From positions 1,302,001 to 1,366,000 of the forward strand of contig NZ_NEVM01000005.1 in assembly GCF_002261225.1 (NCBI RefSeq): a DNA stretch of 64,000 bases. The letters are read 5' to 3'. Below are positions 18,501 through 25,374 of this stretch, piece by piece. The notes under the pieces were generated by a model, which ran no database searches, was not told the DNA's origin, and worked only from the letters and a program-made list of their open reading frames with translations. The position numbers and the translations under genes are program-made. The number at the start of each line of letters is the position of its first letter. Positions within the stretch are counted from its first letter, which is position 1. This stretch comes from Bordetella genomosp. 10. GTDB taxonomy: Bacteria > Pseudomonadota > Gammaproteobacteria > Burkholderiales > Burkholderiaceae_B.

Positions 18501-19370
18501 CGCGAAACGCTGCGCCCGCTGCTGGTGCGTCCGCTGGTGCAGGCCTACGCGGTCACGCTGCAACCGGCCGAGCGCGAGCTGAACAAGGTGTGGACGGCGC
18601 AGATCTACCAGCCGTTCAACCAGGACCTGGCCGAGAAGTATCCCTTCTCGCCCAACGCCACCGTGGAAGCCAGCGCCCAGGAGATCGGCCAGATCTTCGG
18701 TCCGCAAGGCGCCATCGCCAAGTACGTGTCCGATACGCTGAGCCCGCTGACCGTGCGGCGCGGCGACGTGCTGACGGCGCGCACCTGGGGCGACCTGGGC
18801 ATCAACCTGCTGCCGACCTTCACCGCGAATTTCGCCCAGTGGGTGGCCCCGCTGTCGGGCGCGGCGGCCGGCGGCGGCGCGGCGGCGCAGCCCCAGACGC
18901 TGTTCCAGATCCAGCCCAAGCCCGCGCAGGGCGTGACCGAATACACCATCGAGATCGATGGCCAGCAACTGCGCTACCGCAATACGCCGCCGCAATGGGT
19001 CAACTTCGTGTGGCCCAACGCGCAGGGCGCGCCCGGCGCGCGCATCACCGCCACCACCTTCGACGGCAGCGTGGTGGACGTGGTGAACGAGCCCGGCCGC
19101 TACGGCCTGGAGAAACTCATCGGTTCGGCGCAACGCACTTCCAATCCTGACGGTAGTTTCAATATGACCTGGTCCAAAGCCGGCGTTTCGGTCCCCGTCA
19201 CGCTGCGTATCATCAGCAATGCCCAGGCCGCCGGCTCCGGCGCCAGCGAACCCTCCAGCGGCCAGGGCCTGCGCAATCTGCGCCTGCCCCAGGCCGTGGT
19301 CTCCGCCACGCCGGCCAACCTGGCGGACAACCGCGCCGCCGCCCCGGTCCGCACGGGAGGCAAGCAATGA
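15555..19370 (+). CDS. tssM: T6SS inner-membrane core component TssM (IcmF/VasK)
   Basis: About 1271 residues, the usual size of TssM. Two N-terminal transmembrane helices (FIVFGLIALLVFLFLLA and a second ending LWLLVFLIRRARS) precede a cytoplasmic NTPase-like domain with Walker A GNPAAGKSS at about residues 143-151. A third helix (FFGLVLALGLVLGGWSWSY, about 452-471) leads into the long periplasmic part that contacts TssJ and the outer membrane. The C-terminal VgrG-like beta domain ends near WSKAGVSVPVTLRI. TssM forms the envelope-spanning channel with TssJ and TssL. The start ATG overlaps the previous stop and its own stop overlaps the tagF start (ATGA on both sides). Neither tssJ nor tssL is within the window. 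Confidence 0.95.
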   Translation: MTSPSGLFSSFTSFLSDVRSWLSRIASSPRTFIVFGLIALLVFLFLLADTPETGLTWAGTALAVFLALWLLVFLIRRARSRKANAQLGDVLEKQAQTGKSTTRGDVQALRERMSQAVRTIKTSKIGQLSGNQALYELPWYIVIGNPAAGKSSAVINSGLQFPFADKNGAAVRGVGGTRNCDWFFTTEGILLDTAGRYSVHEEDRDEWLGFLDLLKKHRSRAPINGIIVAASIDELSASGPEFAIELAKNLRQRVQELIDRLEVFAPVYIIFTKADLIAGFDEFFADSDERERNRVWGATLPYGAEESRDVLALFDARFDELYEGLKEMGTAQISLRRAGGLPPGLLTFPLEFASIKPALRTFLSTLFETNPFQYKPIFRGFYFTSALQEGTARSISTEKLAERFALAPARRESTHNVSSHNGFFLRDLFSNVIFADKKLVRQHASPGKVRMRYLGFFGLVLALGLVLGGWSWSYMGNRQLASNVQADLDKVVRMQQEGSDLQSRLEAMDILQDRIEQLDRYAASHPLSLGLGLYQGDALRHRLLQEYYAGLNQIMLMPVKGSLEDYLARVGNFGEHGGAAAANGQPAARPVPVSAPAPDTLFQDSSPNNPQDAYNALKTYLMMSNREHVDPTHLSDQITRFWRGWLETNRGTMPRDALIRNAERMISFYASRSSDAEWPRINLNLALVEKTRGSLRTVMQGMPARERAYATIKARAATRFQTMTVARIVGNQDSVVMAGSYAIPGTFTREAWEQYVQPAIREASSKELQTTDWVLGVNARDDLTLEGSPEQIQKSLETMYKTEYAEEWKKFLGGVSIQPFTSFSQAVDAMNRLGDPQTSPIAKLINTAYDQTSWDNPSLISTGLQQTQTGVVAWFKREVLRQSTAPQVKENPGNTLPMGPVGREFSDVARLVVAHENQSLLGNYMAALSKIRTRFNLLNNQGDPGPGALVLMRQTLEGKESELADALKLVDEQMLAGLSDAQRETLRPLLVRPLVQAYAVTLQPAERELNKVWTAQIYQPFNQDLAEKYPFSPNATVEASAQEIGQIFGPQGAIAKYVSDTLSPLTVRRGDVLTARTWGDLGINLLPTFTANFAQWVAPLSGAAAGGGAAAQPQTLFQIQPKPAQGVTEYTIEIDGQQLRYRNTPPQWVNFVWPNAQGAPGARITATTFDGSVVDVVNEPGRYGLEKLIGSAQRTSNPDGSFNMTWSKAGVSVPVTLRIISNAQAAGSGASEPSSGQGLRNLRLPQAVVSATPANLADNRAAAPVRTGGKQ

Positions 19371-20353
19371 ACGCGCCCCTGCAATCGCCGGCCTACCGCG
19401 CGGCCTATTTCGGCAAGATCCCCTCGCGCGGCGACTTCGTGCGCAGCACCACGCATCCCCAGTTGATGGCCAGCCTGGACGCCTGGGCCGCGAACACCAT
19501 GGAGCTGCTGGCCCAGGATCCGCACTGGAAGACGCTGTACGACGACGCCGAGGGCTTCAATTTCGCCTTCCTGGGCCCGCGCAGCAAGATTGCCGTGGCG
19601 GGACACCTGCGCCCCAGCCGGGACCAGTCGGGGCGGCGCTTCCCCTTCCTCAGCGCGACCTCGCTGGAAGTCTCGCGGCCGCAGGAATTCATGGCGCGCA
19701 GCCCGGTGTCGTTCAGCCGTCTCTGGAACCGGCTGGACGCGGTGACGACGACGCTGATGACGGAGGCCGACTCCAATCCCGGCCTGCAATCCCTGAACAG
19801 CCTGGAAGGCGCCATCCATATCGCGCCGGACGACGGCTTCGACACCTTCGCCGACGTGCAGACGCTGGAGCGCGTGGAGCACATGCTGCGCGGCGACGGC
19901 CACCAGGCGCGGCTGCACGACATCATCCTGGCGCTGGGCATCCTGCTGGAGCCGGTGATGAACAGCGGCGCCTCGCACCTGGACCAGGGGCTGGCGCTGC
20001 CGCTGCCCAGCGATCCGCTGTACGCGAACCTGGTGGCGGCCTACTGGATGACGCTGGTGACGCCCTTCCTGGCGCTGGCGGACTTCGAGGTGGCGACCTT
20101 CGTCGGCCGCATCGGCGGCAAGCCGCGGCTGGTCATCGGCTTTCGCGGCGCGTCGCCCCATACGCTGGCCAGCCTGCTGTCGACGCCGCAGGTGCTGGCG
20201 GCGCAGAACATCCTGCTGGACCAGGCGCCGTGGGTGAACGAACACGTGAACGCCAGCCACGGGCTGGCCAAGCTGTCCAGTTATCTGGATCAACCGAAGC
20301 TGTCGCTGCGCACCGCGCTCGACACCTTCCGCGAAGTCTTTATCGGAGCATGA
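19367..20353 (+). CDS. tagF: T6SS-associated protein TagF
   Basis: A 328-residue protein with the characteristic TagF/ImpM start: AAYFGKIPSRGDFVRSTTHP, followed by LDAWAANTMELL. Later landmarks are FNFAFLGPRSKIAVAGHLRP and SGRRFPFLSATSLEVSRP. TagF acts as a post-translational brake on T6SS assembly in Pseudomonas; in some lineages it is linked to the threonine phosphorylation pathway. No PpkA, PppA or Fha gene is visible here, so which branch it serves is open. The start overlaps the tssM stop and its stop overlaps the next start, so the three genes are translationally coupled. Confidence 0.93.
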   Translation: MNAPLQSPAYRAAYFGKIPSRGDFVRSTTHPQLMASLDAWAANTMELLAQDPHWKTLYDDAEGFNFAFLGPRSKIAVAGHLRPSRDQSGRRFPFLSATSLEVSRPQEFMARSPVSFSRLWNRLDAVTTTLMTEADSNPGLQSLNSLEGAIHIAPDDGFDTFADVQTLERVEHMLRGDGHQARLHDIILALGILLEPVMNSGASHLDQGLALPLPSDPLYANLVAAYWMTLVTPFLALADFEVATFVGRIGGKPRLVIGFRGASPHTLASLLSTPQVLAAQNILLDQAPWVNEHVNASHGLAKLSSYLDQPKLSLRTALDTFREVFIGA

Positions 20354-21150
20354 ACATGCGCCTGGCTTTCTTTGCCGCCGCCCTCGCGCTGTCCGGCGCC
20401 TGCGCCGCCCAGGACGCGGCGACGGTGGTGCCCGCCAACGTGGTTCCCCAGCCGGGGCAAGTGGTCGCCAGCGGGGCCGTTCCCGACCAGGCGACCAAGG
20501 CCGACGTGCTGGCCCGCCTGCAGCAGTTGTACGGCGTGGGGAACGTGATCGACCGCATCGACGTGGGCGGCGTGGTGGCGCCGCCCAATTGGAGCGCGCA
20601 CGTCGGGAAGATGATCTCGCCGCCGTTGAAGCAGATCAATCGCGGGCAACTGGACATCGACGGCACGCAGATCAGCCTGCGCGGCGAGGTGCAGAACGAG
20701 GCCTCGCGGCAGCAGATCGCCAGCGCCCTGGCGACGGCGCTGAATCCGACCTACAAGATCGTCAACGGCCTGCGGGTGGCGGCGGGGAAGGACGAGCAAG
20801 GGATGCTCGACAACCTGCTGGCCAACCGCACGGTGGAGTTCGAGACCGGCAGCGCGACCTTGACGCCGCGCGGACGGGAGTTGCTGGACGAGGTGGCCAA
20901 CGTGCTGCCCAGGATCCGCGCGGACAAGGTGCAGATCATCGGCCACACGGACAGCTCGGGCAGCCGGGCCACGAACCTGGCCCTGAGCCAGGCCCGCGCG
21001 GACGCCGTCAAGGCGTACATGGTGGAGAAGGGATTGCCGGCGGCCCGCTTCGACGCGGTGGGCGTGGGGCCGGACCAGCCCTTGATGAGCAACGCCACGG
21101 CGGAGGGCCGCGCGAAGAACCGGCGGATCGAGTTCCGGGCGGGAAGCTAG
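20350..21150 (+). CDS. OmpA-family peptidoglycan-binding T6SS protein (TagN-like)
   Basis: About 266 residues beginning MNMRLAFFAAALALSGACAA, a cleavable Sec signal with a likely site after ACA. A middle region resembles a BON-type fold (NRGQLDIDGTQISLRGEVQN). The C-terminal OmpA domain contains VEFETGSATLTPRGRELLDE, IIGHTDSSGSRATNLALSQA and the closing EGRAKNRRIEF, with the Asp and Arg that bind diaminopimelate present. It would tether the secretion complex to the cell wall. The order tssM-tagF-OmpA-like followed by tssA matches the Acinetobacter T6SS arrangement tssM-tagF-tagN-(asaB)-tssA as I recall it. It overlaps the tagF stop (ATGA). Confidence 0.85.
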   Translation: MNMRLAFFAAALALSGACAAQDAATVVPANVVPQPGQVVASGAVPDQATKADVLARLQQLYGVGNVIDRIDVGGVVAPPNWSAHVGKMISPPLKQINRGQLDIDGTQISLRGEVQNEASRQQIASALATALNPTYKIVNGLRVAAGKDEQGMLDNLLANRTVEFETGSATLTPRGRELLDEVANVLPRIRADKVQIIGHTDSSGSRATNLALSQARADAVKAYMVEKGLPAARFDAVGVGPDQPLMSNATAEGRAKNRRIEFRAGS

Positions 21151-21175
21151 CTTTCCGCCATGGCGATTTCCACCA

Positions 21176-22303
21176 TCACTCCGTCTTGGGAACGCCCAGC
21201 AATTCCTCCAGGTCCGACAGGCCCTGGTCGTTCTTGAGCACGGTACGCAGCCACAGGTGCAGGGACATCTCGCCCCAACTGGCGGCCTTGTCCGCCAGAT
21301 AGGCGACCGGGCTGTGGGGTTCGGTGCGGCGGAAGAATTCGGCGACCTCGCGCAACTGGTTCAAGGCCTGGTCGCGCGTCTGGATCGGGCCGCGCGCGGC
21401 CGGCGCGGCGGCCGGGGACGAAGGCGGAATGGTCATGGTGGGCTCCAGGCGTTCGACGGGGCCGCGCGCGGCCGCCTCGGCATCGGCGGGGGACGGCTGG
21501 CCGGACAGGGCGCTGGCGGCAGGCGCGGCGCTTTCGGCGCGCACCAGCAGGCCCGCGTCGCGGGCGAAACGGGCGGCCAGGTCCGAGGCATTGCGCAGGG
21601 TTTCGCGCAAGGCCGAGAACGAAGGCCCGTCGTCGCCCAGCCGCTCCTGCAACAGCCTGTCCAGGCTGTCGAGGGCTTGCGTGCACCCATCGAGATCGAC
21701 CAGCAGTTCGGAGTAGAAGGCCGGCGCGGTGTCGCGGCGCGCGGCGTCGAACTGGTCCTGCGTAACCTTGCCCCGCGTCAGCTCGGACGCATCCTGCGGC
21801 GCGCGCTTGATGGCGTTGGCCAACTGGACGGCGCTGTCCCATACCGCCAGGCCGTAACGGCCCGCCTCGCTGCGCGTCAACGGGATCTCCATGGCCACCT
21901 GCCGCGACTGGCTGATCAGCCAGCCCAGGTTGCCGATGCGCTGCGCGGCGTCGCCGTCCTCGGCGCGCGGGTGCAGGCCGTCCCAATAATCCCGGCACAA
22001 GGCTTCGACCAGGCGGAACCCGTCGCGCAGGCCGCCGAAGCCGTCGCGGCGCGCCCAGGCCTCGGTCAGCCAGGCCGCGACGCGGATGTCCTTGCTGCGC
22101 GTGCGCAGGATGTCGCCGCACAGGCGCGCCACCTGCGGCCAGTCCGCTTCCTTGAGATCGATGACCCAGTCGCCCTGCTCCAGCCCCGGTTCATCGAAGC
22201 GGCGCGCTTCACGGATCTGGTCGAATTCGGAGGAGAACACCAGGTCTTCGCCGCACGGGTCCTGGCCCGGGATCGGCTGCAATAAGGTATCGAGGTCTGT
22301 CAT
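21176..22303 (-). CDS. tssA: T6SS baseplate/cap protein TssA
   Basis: About 375 residues from ATG 22301-22303. The ImpA N-terminal domain opens with LDTLLQPIPGQDPCGEDLVF and continues with the family hallmarks DWPQVARLCGDILRTRSKDI and DYWDGLHP. A flexible Ala-rich middle leads to a C-terminal helical block (RDQALNQLREVAEFFRRTEPHSPVAYL). TssA organises sheath polymerisation at the baseplate or caps the distal end. The gene converges with the tssM cluster (25 bp between stop codons) and is divergent from the APDG-repeat/PAAR pair across a 268-bp spacer. The product is of the shorter TssA class. Confidence 0.92.
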   Translation of the reverse strand: MTDLDTLLQPIPGQDPCGEDLVFSSEFDQIREARRFDEPGLEQGDWVIDLKEADWPQVARLCGDILRTRSKDIRVAAWLTEAWARRDGFGGLRDGFRLVEALCRDYWDGLHPRAEDGDAAQRIGNLGWLISQSRQVAMEIPLTRSEAGRYGLAVWDSAVQLANAIKRAPQDASELTRGKVTQDQFDAARRDTAPAFYSELLVDLDGCTQALDSLDRLLQERLGDDGPSFSALRETLRNASDLAARFARDAGLLVRAESAAPAASALSGQPSPADAEAAARGPVERLEPTMTIPPSSPAAAPAARGPIQTRDQALNQLREVAEFFRRTEPHSPVAYLADKAASWGEMSLHLWLRTVLKNDQGLSDLEELLGVPKTE

Positions 22304-22571
22304 TGTTATGGGGAAGAAAACGGGACGGCGCGGCGGCCGGGGCCCGTCTCCCTCCAGGCAGAAAATGGGATACGGGATGATCCCATAGCGGCGCGGCAAG
22401 CAGAAGGTTGACGAAACGCTCTCTTACAAAATGAGTAACGAATAATGATGATGGCGTCGGCGAAGGCCCATATCATTCTTCGCTGCGTTGGACCGCGGCG
22501 CGATCCGGCGCATCGTTTTCGCGCATTGTTTTCGTGCTTTGTTCCACCCTGACGATAAGGTCTGCCTAGCC
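22304..22571. promoter_or_regulatory. Divergent promoter region between tssA and the APDG-repeat gene
   Basis: This 268-bp spacer is clearly less GC-rich around 22400-22460 (GTTGACG, then CTTACAAAATGAGTAACG and AATAATGATGATGG), as expected for divergent promoters. TTGACG near 22407 is a plausible -35 for the rightward genes. No convincing sigma-54 -24/-12 pair was seen. Nothing else coding was recognised. Confidence 0.35.
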
Positions 22572-22823
22572 ATGAGCTCCGATTTCCGCCTGGCCTTCGA
22601 CGGCCACTACTACCGCGGCACGCCGCGCCGCGCCCCCGATGGCACCTATGTCGGCGGCGACGGCGCGATCACGCGCGCGCCGGACGGCACCTACGTCGCC
22701 GGCACGCCGCAGCGCACGCCCGACGGCCGCTACATCGGCGGCGAGGCGCCGGTGCGCTGGGCGCCGGACGGCTCCTTCGTGTCCGGCGACGTGCGCATGG
22801 CGCCGGACGGCACGCTGGGCTGA
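22572..22823 (+). CDS. Small APDGTYV-repeat protein next to the PAAR gene, function unknown
   Basis: An 83-residue protein from ATG 22572-22574 (preceded by AAGG). After GHYYRGTPRR it consists of four full degenerate repeats and a remnant: APDGTYVGGDGAITR, APDGTYVAGTPQR, TPDGRYIGGEAPVRW, APDGSFVSGDVRM and APDGTLG. The period is 13-15 residues with invariant PDG and alternating aromatic and glycine positions. That pattern suggests a short beta-strand stack, similar in logic to MORN or cell-wall-binding repeats. There is no signal peptide or membrane helix. It is 38 bp upstream of the PAAR gene, so it is probably a T6SS tip-associated or chaperone-like protein. I do not recognise the family. 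Confidence 0.72.
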   Translation: MSSDFRLAFDGHYYRGTPRRAPDGTYVGGDGAITRAPDGTYVAGTPQRTPDGRYIGGEAPVRWAPDGSFVSGDVRMAPDGTLG

Positions 22824-22861
22824 CACGCGCCGCGCGTCAGCCAGACCCGGAATCATTCATC

Positions 22862-23125
22862 ATGGCGCGTCCTGTCATACGCAAAGGCGACCGCACCTCG
22901 CATGGCGGCGTGGTCGTCGAGGGCGACGAGACCGTCGTGGTCTTCGGCCAGCCCATGGCCCGCGTCGGCGACCGGGTGACCTGCCCGAAATGCGCCGGCA
23001 CGCACACCATCGTCGAAGGAACGCCGGACGTCGGCTCCGACCGCAAGACCGCGGTCGAGGGCATGAAGACGTCCTGCGGCGCCACCCTCATCGCCAGCCA
23101 GCAGTTCTATACGCTGGGCAGTTGA
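22862..23125 (+). CDS. PAAR-domain T6SS tip protein
   Basis: An 87-residue single-domain protein. It starts MARPVIRKGDRTSHGGVVVE and contains GQPMARVGDRVTCPKCAG, then HTIVEG and DRKTAVEGMKTSCGATLIAS, the normal PAAR pattern. Conserved His and Cys residues (TSHGG, CPKCAGTH, TSCG) are positioned to hold the zinc at the point of the cone. PAAR proteins cap the VgrG trimer and sharpen the spike. There is no C-terminal toxin extension, so it can serve several effectors. It follows the APDG-repeat gene in the same direction and probably forms a two-gene operon with it. Confidence 0.92.
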   Translation: MARPVIRKGDRTSHGGVVVEGDETVVVFGQPMARVGDRVTCPKCAGTHTIVEGTPDVGSDRKTAVEGMKTSCGATLIASQQFYTLGS

Positions 23126-23300
23126 GGCCTCCCTGCTTCGGGGTGAACGCCGGCCCGGCGCCGGTCATGGCATCGAGCCGGCCGACCCCCATCCGGCTCC
23201 GCGCGTCATCCCGGCATAGCCCCTGCATGCTCTCGGCGTCGGCATCGCTCCGGCATCATCCCAGCGCCATCCCAACGTCTTTCCGCCGTCATTTCCGCCG

Positions 23301-24830
23301 TCACGCCGATGGGGATGGCCGCCACGCAGGCTCGGCCGCGCCCAGCGGCCCGGCCGGGTAATCCCAGCGCATGGGCGATCCCTCGATCTCCAGCGGGGGC
23401 TTCGCGCGCTGCAACGGGCCCCATACCGTCATCTCCGGCTCCGCCGAGAAATCGCTGTCGCGCACTTGCAGGCCCGCCTGTTCCCGTGCCCCTTCGCCCG
23501 CTGCTTCCGCCAGGCCGAACAAGGCCTCGGCGGTGCGCGCCAACGACAGGCGCGCGTCGACGGCGACACCCCGCTCCAGCCGCATGGCCAGGCCGCGCAG
23601 CACGGCGGCGGCGATCAGATAGCCGGTGCCGTGGTCCAGCGCCTGCGCCGGCATGGGCGTCGGTTTCCGCGCGTCGCGCCAGGCCATGCCGGCATCCGCG
23701 ATGCCGCTGCTCATTTGCACCAGGCTGTCGAATCCGCGCCGGCCGTGCCACGGGCCGGTCCACCCATAGGCGTCTAGGGCCACGTCGATCAAGCCGGGGT
23801 TGAGGGCGCGGCGAGTAGCGGCGCCGTAGCCCAGGCCGTCGAGCGCATCGGGACGATAGCCGTGCACCAGCACGTCCGCCTGCGCCAGCAAGGCCTCGAA
23901 GCGCGCGCGGTCGGCCGGATCGCGCAAATTCAAGCGCGCGCAACGCTTGCCCAGCGTGATGTCCGGCGCCACGGCGGGCTCGTCCCAGCCGGGCGGGTCG
24001 ATGCGCAGGACGTCCGCGCCATAGCCCGCCAGGAAGCGGGTGGAGACGGGCCCCGCCAGGATGCGGGTCAGGTCCAGCACCTTGAGGCCGGCCAGGGGGC
24101 GTTCGGTCCCCGGGCGCCATGACGGGACGGCGGCCAGCGCATGCTCGGTCCATGCGACCAGCGGTTCCGCCGCCACGGCCTGGCCCTGAGGATGCGCGCG
24201 CCATTGCGCGCGGGTGTGCATGACGGCGGCGCAACCGCCGGCGGCGAGCACGGCGCCTTCCAGCTCCAGGGCGCGCCACTGCGCGACCGCGGCGGCCACG
24301 GCGGCGTGGTCGTCGGCGCAGCCCAGGGCCGCCACGGCGGCGGCGCGGTGCTTGGGGGCGTTGGTGTGCAGGCGTATCCAGCCATCGGCGGCGCGATAGT
24401 CGCCGGTGATGCTGTCCCGCGAGGCCGGCAGCTCCCAGCCCACCGAGCGCAGGGGCGTCCCGAACCACAGGCCGGTCAGGCGGCGATCGACGGTCAGGCG
24501 CGGCAGGGCGTTGGTCTTGGCGCCCGCTTCCTTCTCGGCTACTTCCCTCTCGCCTGCCGCCGGGCTGCTGCCCGCCGCAGCGGAGCCGCCGCCGGCGGAG
24601 GTGGCGCGGGCGCCCATCAAGGCGCGCAACGCGGCGCCGGCCGCGGCCACGGTGGCGGCGGCGAAGTCGTCGACCGGCAGCACGTAGGGCAGCACGCCCT
24701 CGCCCCAAAAAGCGATCTCGTCCAGGCCGCCGGGCGGCAATCGCAGCGCCTCGGCGGCGCGGCGCAGGAATTCGCGGCTCACCGGCGCGTCCCCGGCGCC
24801 GGCTTCATCTGTCCTTGCTTTGTCCATCAT
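23301..24830 (-). CDS. CaiB/BaiF-family CoA transferase
   Basis: About 509 residues from the ATGATG pair at 24825-24830. The protein has the duplicated layout of long CaiB-like proteins: a degenerate first part with LTGLWFGTPLRSVGWELPAS and ADGWIRLHTNAPKHRAAAVA, then a canonical second part with LAGLKVLDLTRILAGPVSTR, GYGADVLRIDPPGWDEP, NLRDPADRARFEALLAQADV and LNPGLIDVALDAYGWTGPW. The canonical aspartate region reads GFDSLVQMSSG. A variable Ser/Ala/Gly/Glu-rich insert sits around residues 90-125. It is divergent from the HTH-citrate synthase gene, a pairing that suggests shared regulation and perhaps a shared acyl-CoA intermediate. The substrate is unknown. Confidence 0.88.
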   Translation of the reverse strand: MMDKARTDEAGAGDAPVSREFLRRAAEALRLPPGGLDEIAFWGEGVLPYVLPVDDFAAATVAAAGAALRALMGARATSAGGGSAAAGSSPAAGEREVAEKEAGAKTNALPRLTVDRRLTGLWFGTPLRSVGWELPASRDSITGDYRAADGWIRLHTNAPKHRAAAVAALGCADDHAAVAAAVAQWRALELEGAVLAAGGCAAVMHTRAQWRAHPQGQAVAAEPLVAWTEHALAAVPSWRPGTERPLAGLKVLDLTRILAGPVSTRFLAGYGADVLRIDPPGWDEPAVAPDITLGKRCARLNLRDPADRARFEALLAQADVLVHGYRPDALDGLGYGAATRRALNPGLIDVALDAYGWTGPWHGRRGFDSLVQMSSGIADAGMAWRDARKPTPMPAQALDHGTGYLIAAAVLRGLAMRLERGVAVDARLSLARTAEALFGLAEAAGEGAREQAGLQVRDSDFSAEPEMTVWGPLQRAKPPLEIEGSPMRWDYPAGPLGAAEPAWRPSPSA

Positions 24831-24904
24831 GATGGTCTCCAACGAGTACCTGTTTCGGCATCGGCGCATCCGTCCTCGCTTGACAGCCGACGCGCCATGC
24901 CGCC

Positions 24905-24932
24905 AGCATAAGCGCTGCAACATTGACGTCAA
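24905..24932 (-). promoter_or_regulatory. Candidate promoter of the CoA transferase with a palindrome over its -35
   Basis: On the minus strand TTGACG (24932-24927) and TATGCT (24910-24905) are 16 bp apart, about 75 bp upstream of the CoA transferase start. The -35 lies within the perfect 12-bp palindrome ATTGACGTCAAT (24922-24933). A regulator bound there would directly block or remodel the promoter. The HTH domain of the divergent citrate synthase-like protein is an attractive but unproven candidate. Confidence 0.42.
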
Positions 24933-24960
24933 TCTTGATGTTATTCATCAATATCAGGCC

Positions 24961-25208
24961 TTCGACATTCAACTTTCAATATCATGCTTTCAACATCGAA
25001 CCTTCGATATCACTCGTCAACATCGAGCCTTCAACATCAAGCTTCGATATCACGCCTTCAACATCAGGCTTCGACATCGGGCCTTTAAGATCAAGCTTCG
25101 ACATCGGGCCTTTAGCATCGAGCTTCAACATCGAGCCTCCAATACTTCGACATGGAGTCTTCAATACTTCGACATTGATCCTTCAATACCCAGCTTCGAC
25201 ATCCAGCC
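24961..25208. repeat. AT-rich degenerate tandem repeat array (13/14-bp units, about 27-bp double period)
   Basis: Around 19 head-to-tail units follow the pattern TTC-R-A-Y-ATC-R-R-GCC. They alternate between 13 and 14 bp so that pairs repeat every 27 bp, for example TTCAACATCAGGC followed by TTCGACATCGGGCC. Two shorter 8-bp units (TCCAATAC, TTCAATAC) interrupt it near the right end. The base composition is far more AT-rich than the flanks. It occupies most of the 544-bp spacer between two divergent genes, 72 bp before the first unit of flanking GC-rich leader resumes. Because 27 is divisible by three, several frames stay open through it, but no start site or codon usage supports a protein. 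Function unknown. Confidence 0.85.
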
Positions 25209-25374
25209 CTTGCCTCGGGCAAGGGCTTCCATCCCCGATGCGCCGCGGCCGGCGCGGTGTCCACGCCCCGGGCGTACGATCCGCCGCCCTCCGTGGAGGC
25301 GCGGCGCCGAGAGCATCCGGGACGCGGGACCTGAAAATCCCGCCCATTTCCACGCACGGCAGGAGAACGAGAAC

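Noticed and set aside
15756..19367. Minus-strand open frame of about 1200 codons across tssM
   Set aside because: Antisense shadow of tssM with no recognisable domain and His/Arg/Gln-rich composition.
24982..25164. Small minus-strand frame with 9-residue repeats (GPMSKLDLK-like) in the repeat array
   Set aside because: Any 27-bp repeat yields 9-residue repeats in every open frame. There is no ribosome site, and plus-strand frames show equally regular repeats.
24961..25208. CRISPR array
   Set aside because: Units are 13-14 bp, head to tail with no unique spacers, no constant repeat of 25-40 bp and no cas genes nearby.
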